DNA of 5,481 bases. It comes from an uncultured Thermoleophilia bacterium. GTDB lineage: Bacteria; Actinomycetota; Thermoleophilia; UBA2241. Below are positions 5,105 to 5,481 of the stretch, piece by piece. Positions within the stretch are counted from its first letter, which is position 1, and every line of letters starts with the position of its first letter. The stretch is from positions 1 to 5,481 of the forward strand of contig CAIWHY010000370.1 in NCBI GenBank assembly GCA_903912585.1, read 5' to 3'. The notes under the pieces were generated by a model. It saw only the letters and a program-made list of their open reading frames with translations. It had not been told where the DNA came from and ran no database searches. A program made the translations under genes and the position numbers.

Positions 5105-5481
5105 CGTCCGGCGTCGCGATCTGCGGGGCCGAGCCGCGGAGCTCCAGGAGCTTCTGGCGCAGGTCCGTTTGCAGCTGCGCGATCTCGCCTTCGGCCTCCG
5201 CCCGCCGCGCGCGGCCTTCGTCCTGGATGCGGATCGTCTCCTCCAGGGTCGTCACCAGGTCGGCATTGACCTTGCGCAGCGTCTCCACGTCGATGACGCC
5301 GCGCTCCACTTCCTTGCCGACCTTCGCCGAGCCGATCTTGAGGAGCTCGGCGTTCTTGGCCAGCAGTTCGTTGGTCGTGTCGCTGACGTCCTTCTGCAGC
5401 TCCAGCGCCTTCTGCTGCCGGTAGAGGCTGATGGCGATGACGATCTGGTTCTTCCAGAGCGGGATGGTGGTGAGCACCGAC
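5082..5481 (-). CDS. telA: TelA/YceH-type toxic anion resistance protein (partial, C-terminal part)
   Basis: The visible 132 residues are the C-terminal third of a TelA-family protein (usually about 330-400 residues); the N-terminus lies past the right edge. The hallmark is LTTIPLWKNQIVIAISLY followed by RQQKALELQKDVSDTTNELL and NAELLKIGSAKV, then ERGVIDVETLRKVNADLVTTLEE. Nearly all of it is charged, heptad-like helix, consistent with the long coiled coils of this family. The last residues (RGSAPQIATPDGPRRLTS) form a tail beyond the conserved core. Family members are linked to tellurite and other toxic anion resistance and to cell-envelope stress (YceGH in Bacillus), but the mechanism is poorly known. 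An internal GTG at 5477 is not the true start, since the reading frame continues off the window and the conserved core is already in progress. It converges on the kinase with no gap. Confidence 0.88.
   Translation of the reverse strand, partial: SVLTTIPLWKNQIVIAISLYRQQKALELQKDVSDTTNELLAKNAELLKIGSAKVGKEVERGVIDVETLRKVNADLVTTLEETIRIQDEGRARRAEAEGEIAQLQTDLRQKLLELRGSAPQIATPDGPRRLTS

Overview
The window is about 70% GC, has no frameshifts, and is almost fully packed with protein-coding genes. It holds four complete genes on the + strand and a partial gene on the - strand at each edge. There are no RNA genes, insertion sequences, CRISPR arrays or long repeats. The base composition, the frequent GTG starts and the protein types suggest a high-GC actinobacterial-type chromosome. 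Those types are a reductase of the NADPH:F420 oxidoreductase-like family, an actinobacterial-style DHA2 pump, a compact OmpR/HAMP-less kinase pair and TelA. The phylum is an inference from protein style, and I cannot name a genus.

Layout. At 1-612 (-) lies a Rossmann-fold reductase of the NADPH-dependent F420 reductase-like family, nearly complete and cut by the left edge. A 164-bp divergent intergenic region (613-776) follows. It has an unusually AT-rich core and a 23-bp palindrome at 693-715, the best candidate operator in the window. At 777-1736 (+) is an atypical extended SDR (epimerase/dehydratase fold) that lacks the usual Tyr-x3-Lys pair. At 1819-3342 (+) is a 14-TM DHA2-type MFS drug-efflux transporter. 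Its GTG start lies just after a small hairpin that contains its ribosome binding site, overlapped by a possible 9-residue leader frame. At 3386-4060 and 4057-5085 (+) are a response regulator and a sensor kinase overlapping by ATGA. At 5082-5481 (-) is the C-terminal third of a TelA/YceH-type toxic anion resistance protein, convergent with the kinase. The two stop codons interlock in one CTAG.

How the genes may work together. The four + strand genes are separated by only 82 bp, 43 bp and an overlap of 4 bp, so one transcript from 777 to 5085 is plausible. A membrane-sensing two-component pair beside a multidrug pump and two NAD(P)-dependent oxidoreductases reads as a small stress or xenobiotic-response locus, with the pump the natural regulatory target. 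This is inference from gene order. Every protein belongs to a known family, and I see no clearly new multi-gene system. The most unusual signals are regulatory: the 693-715 palindrome and the leader/hairpin arrangement in front of the pump.
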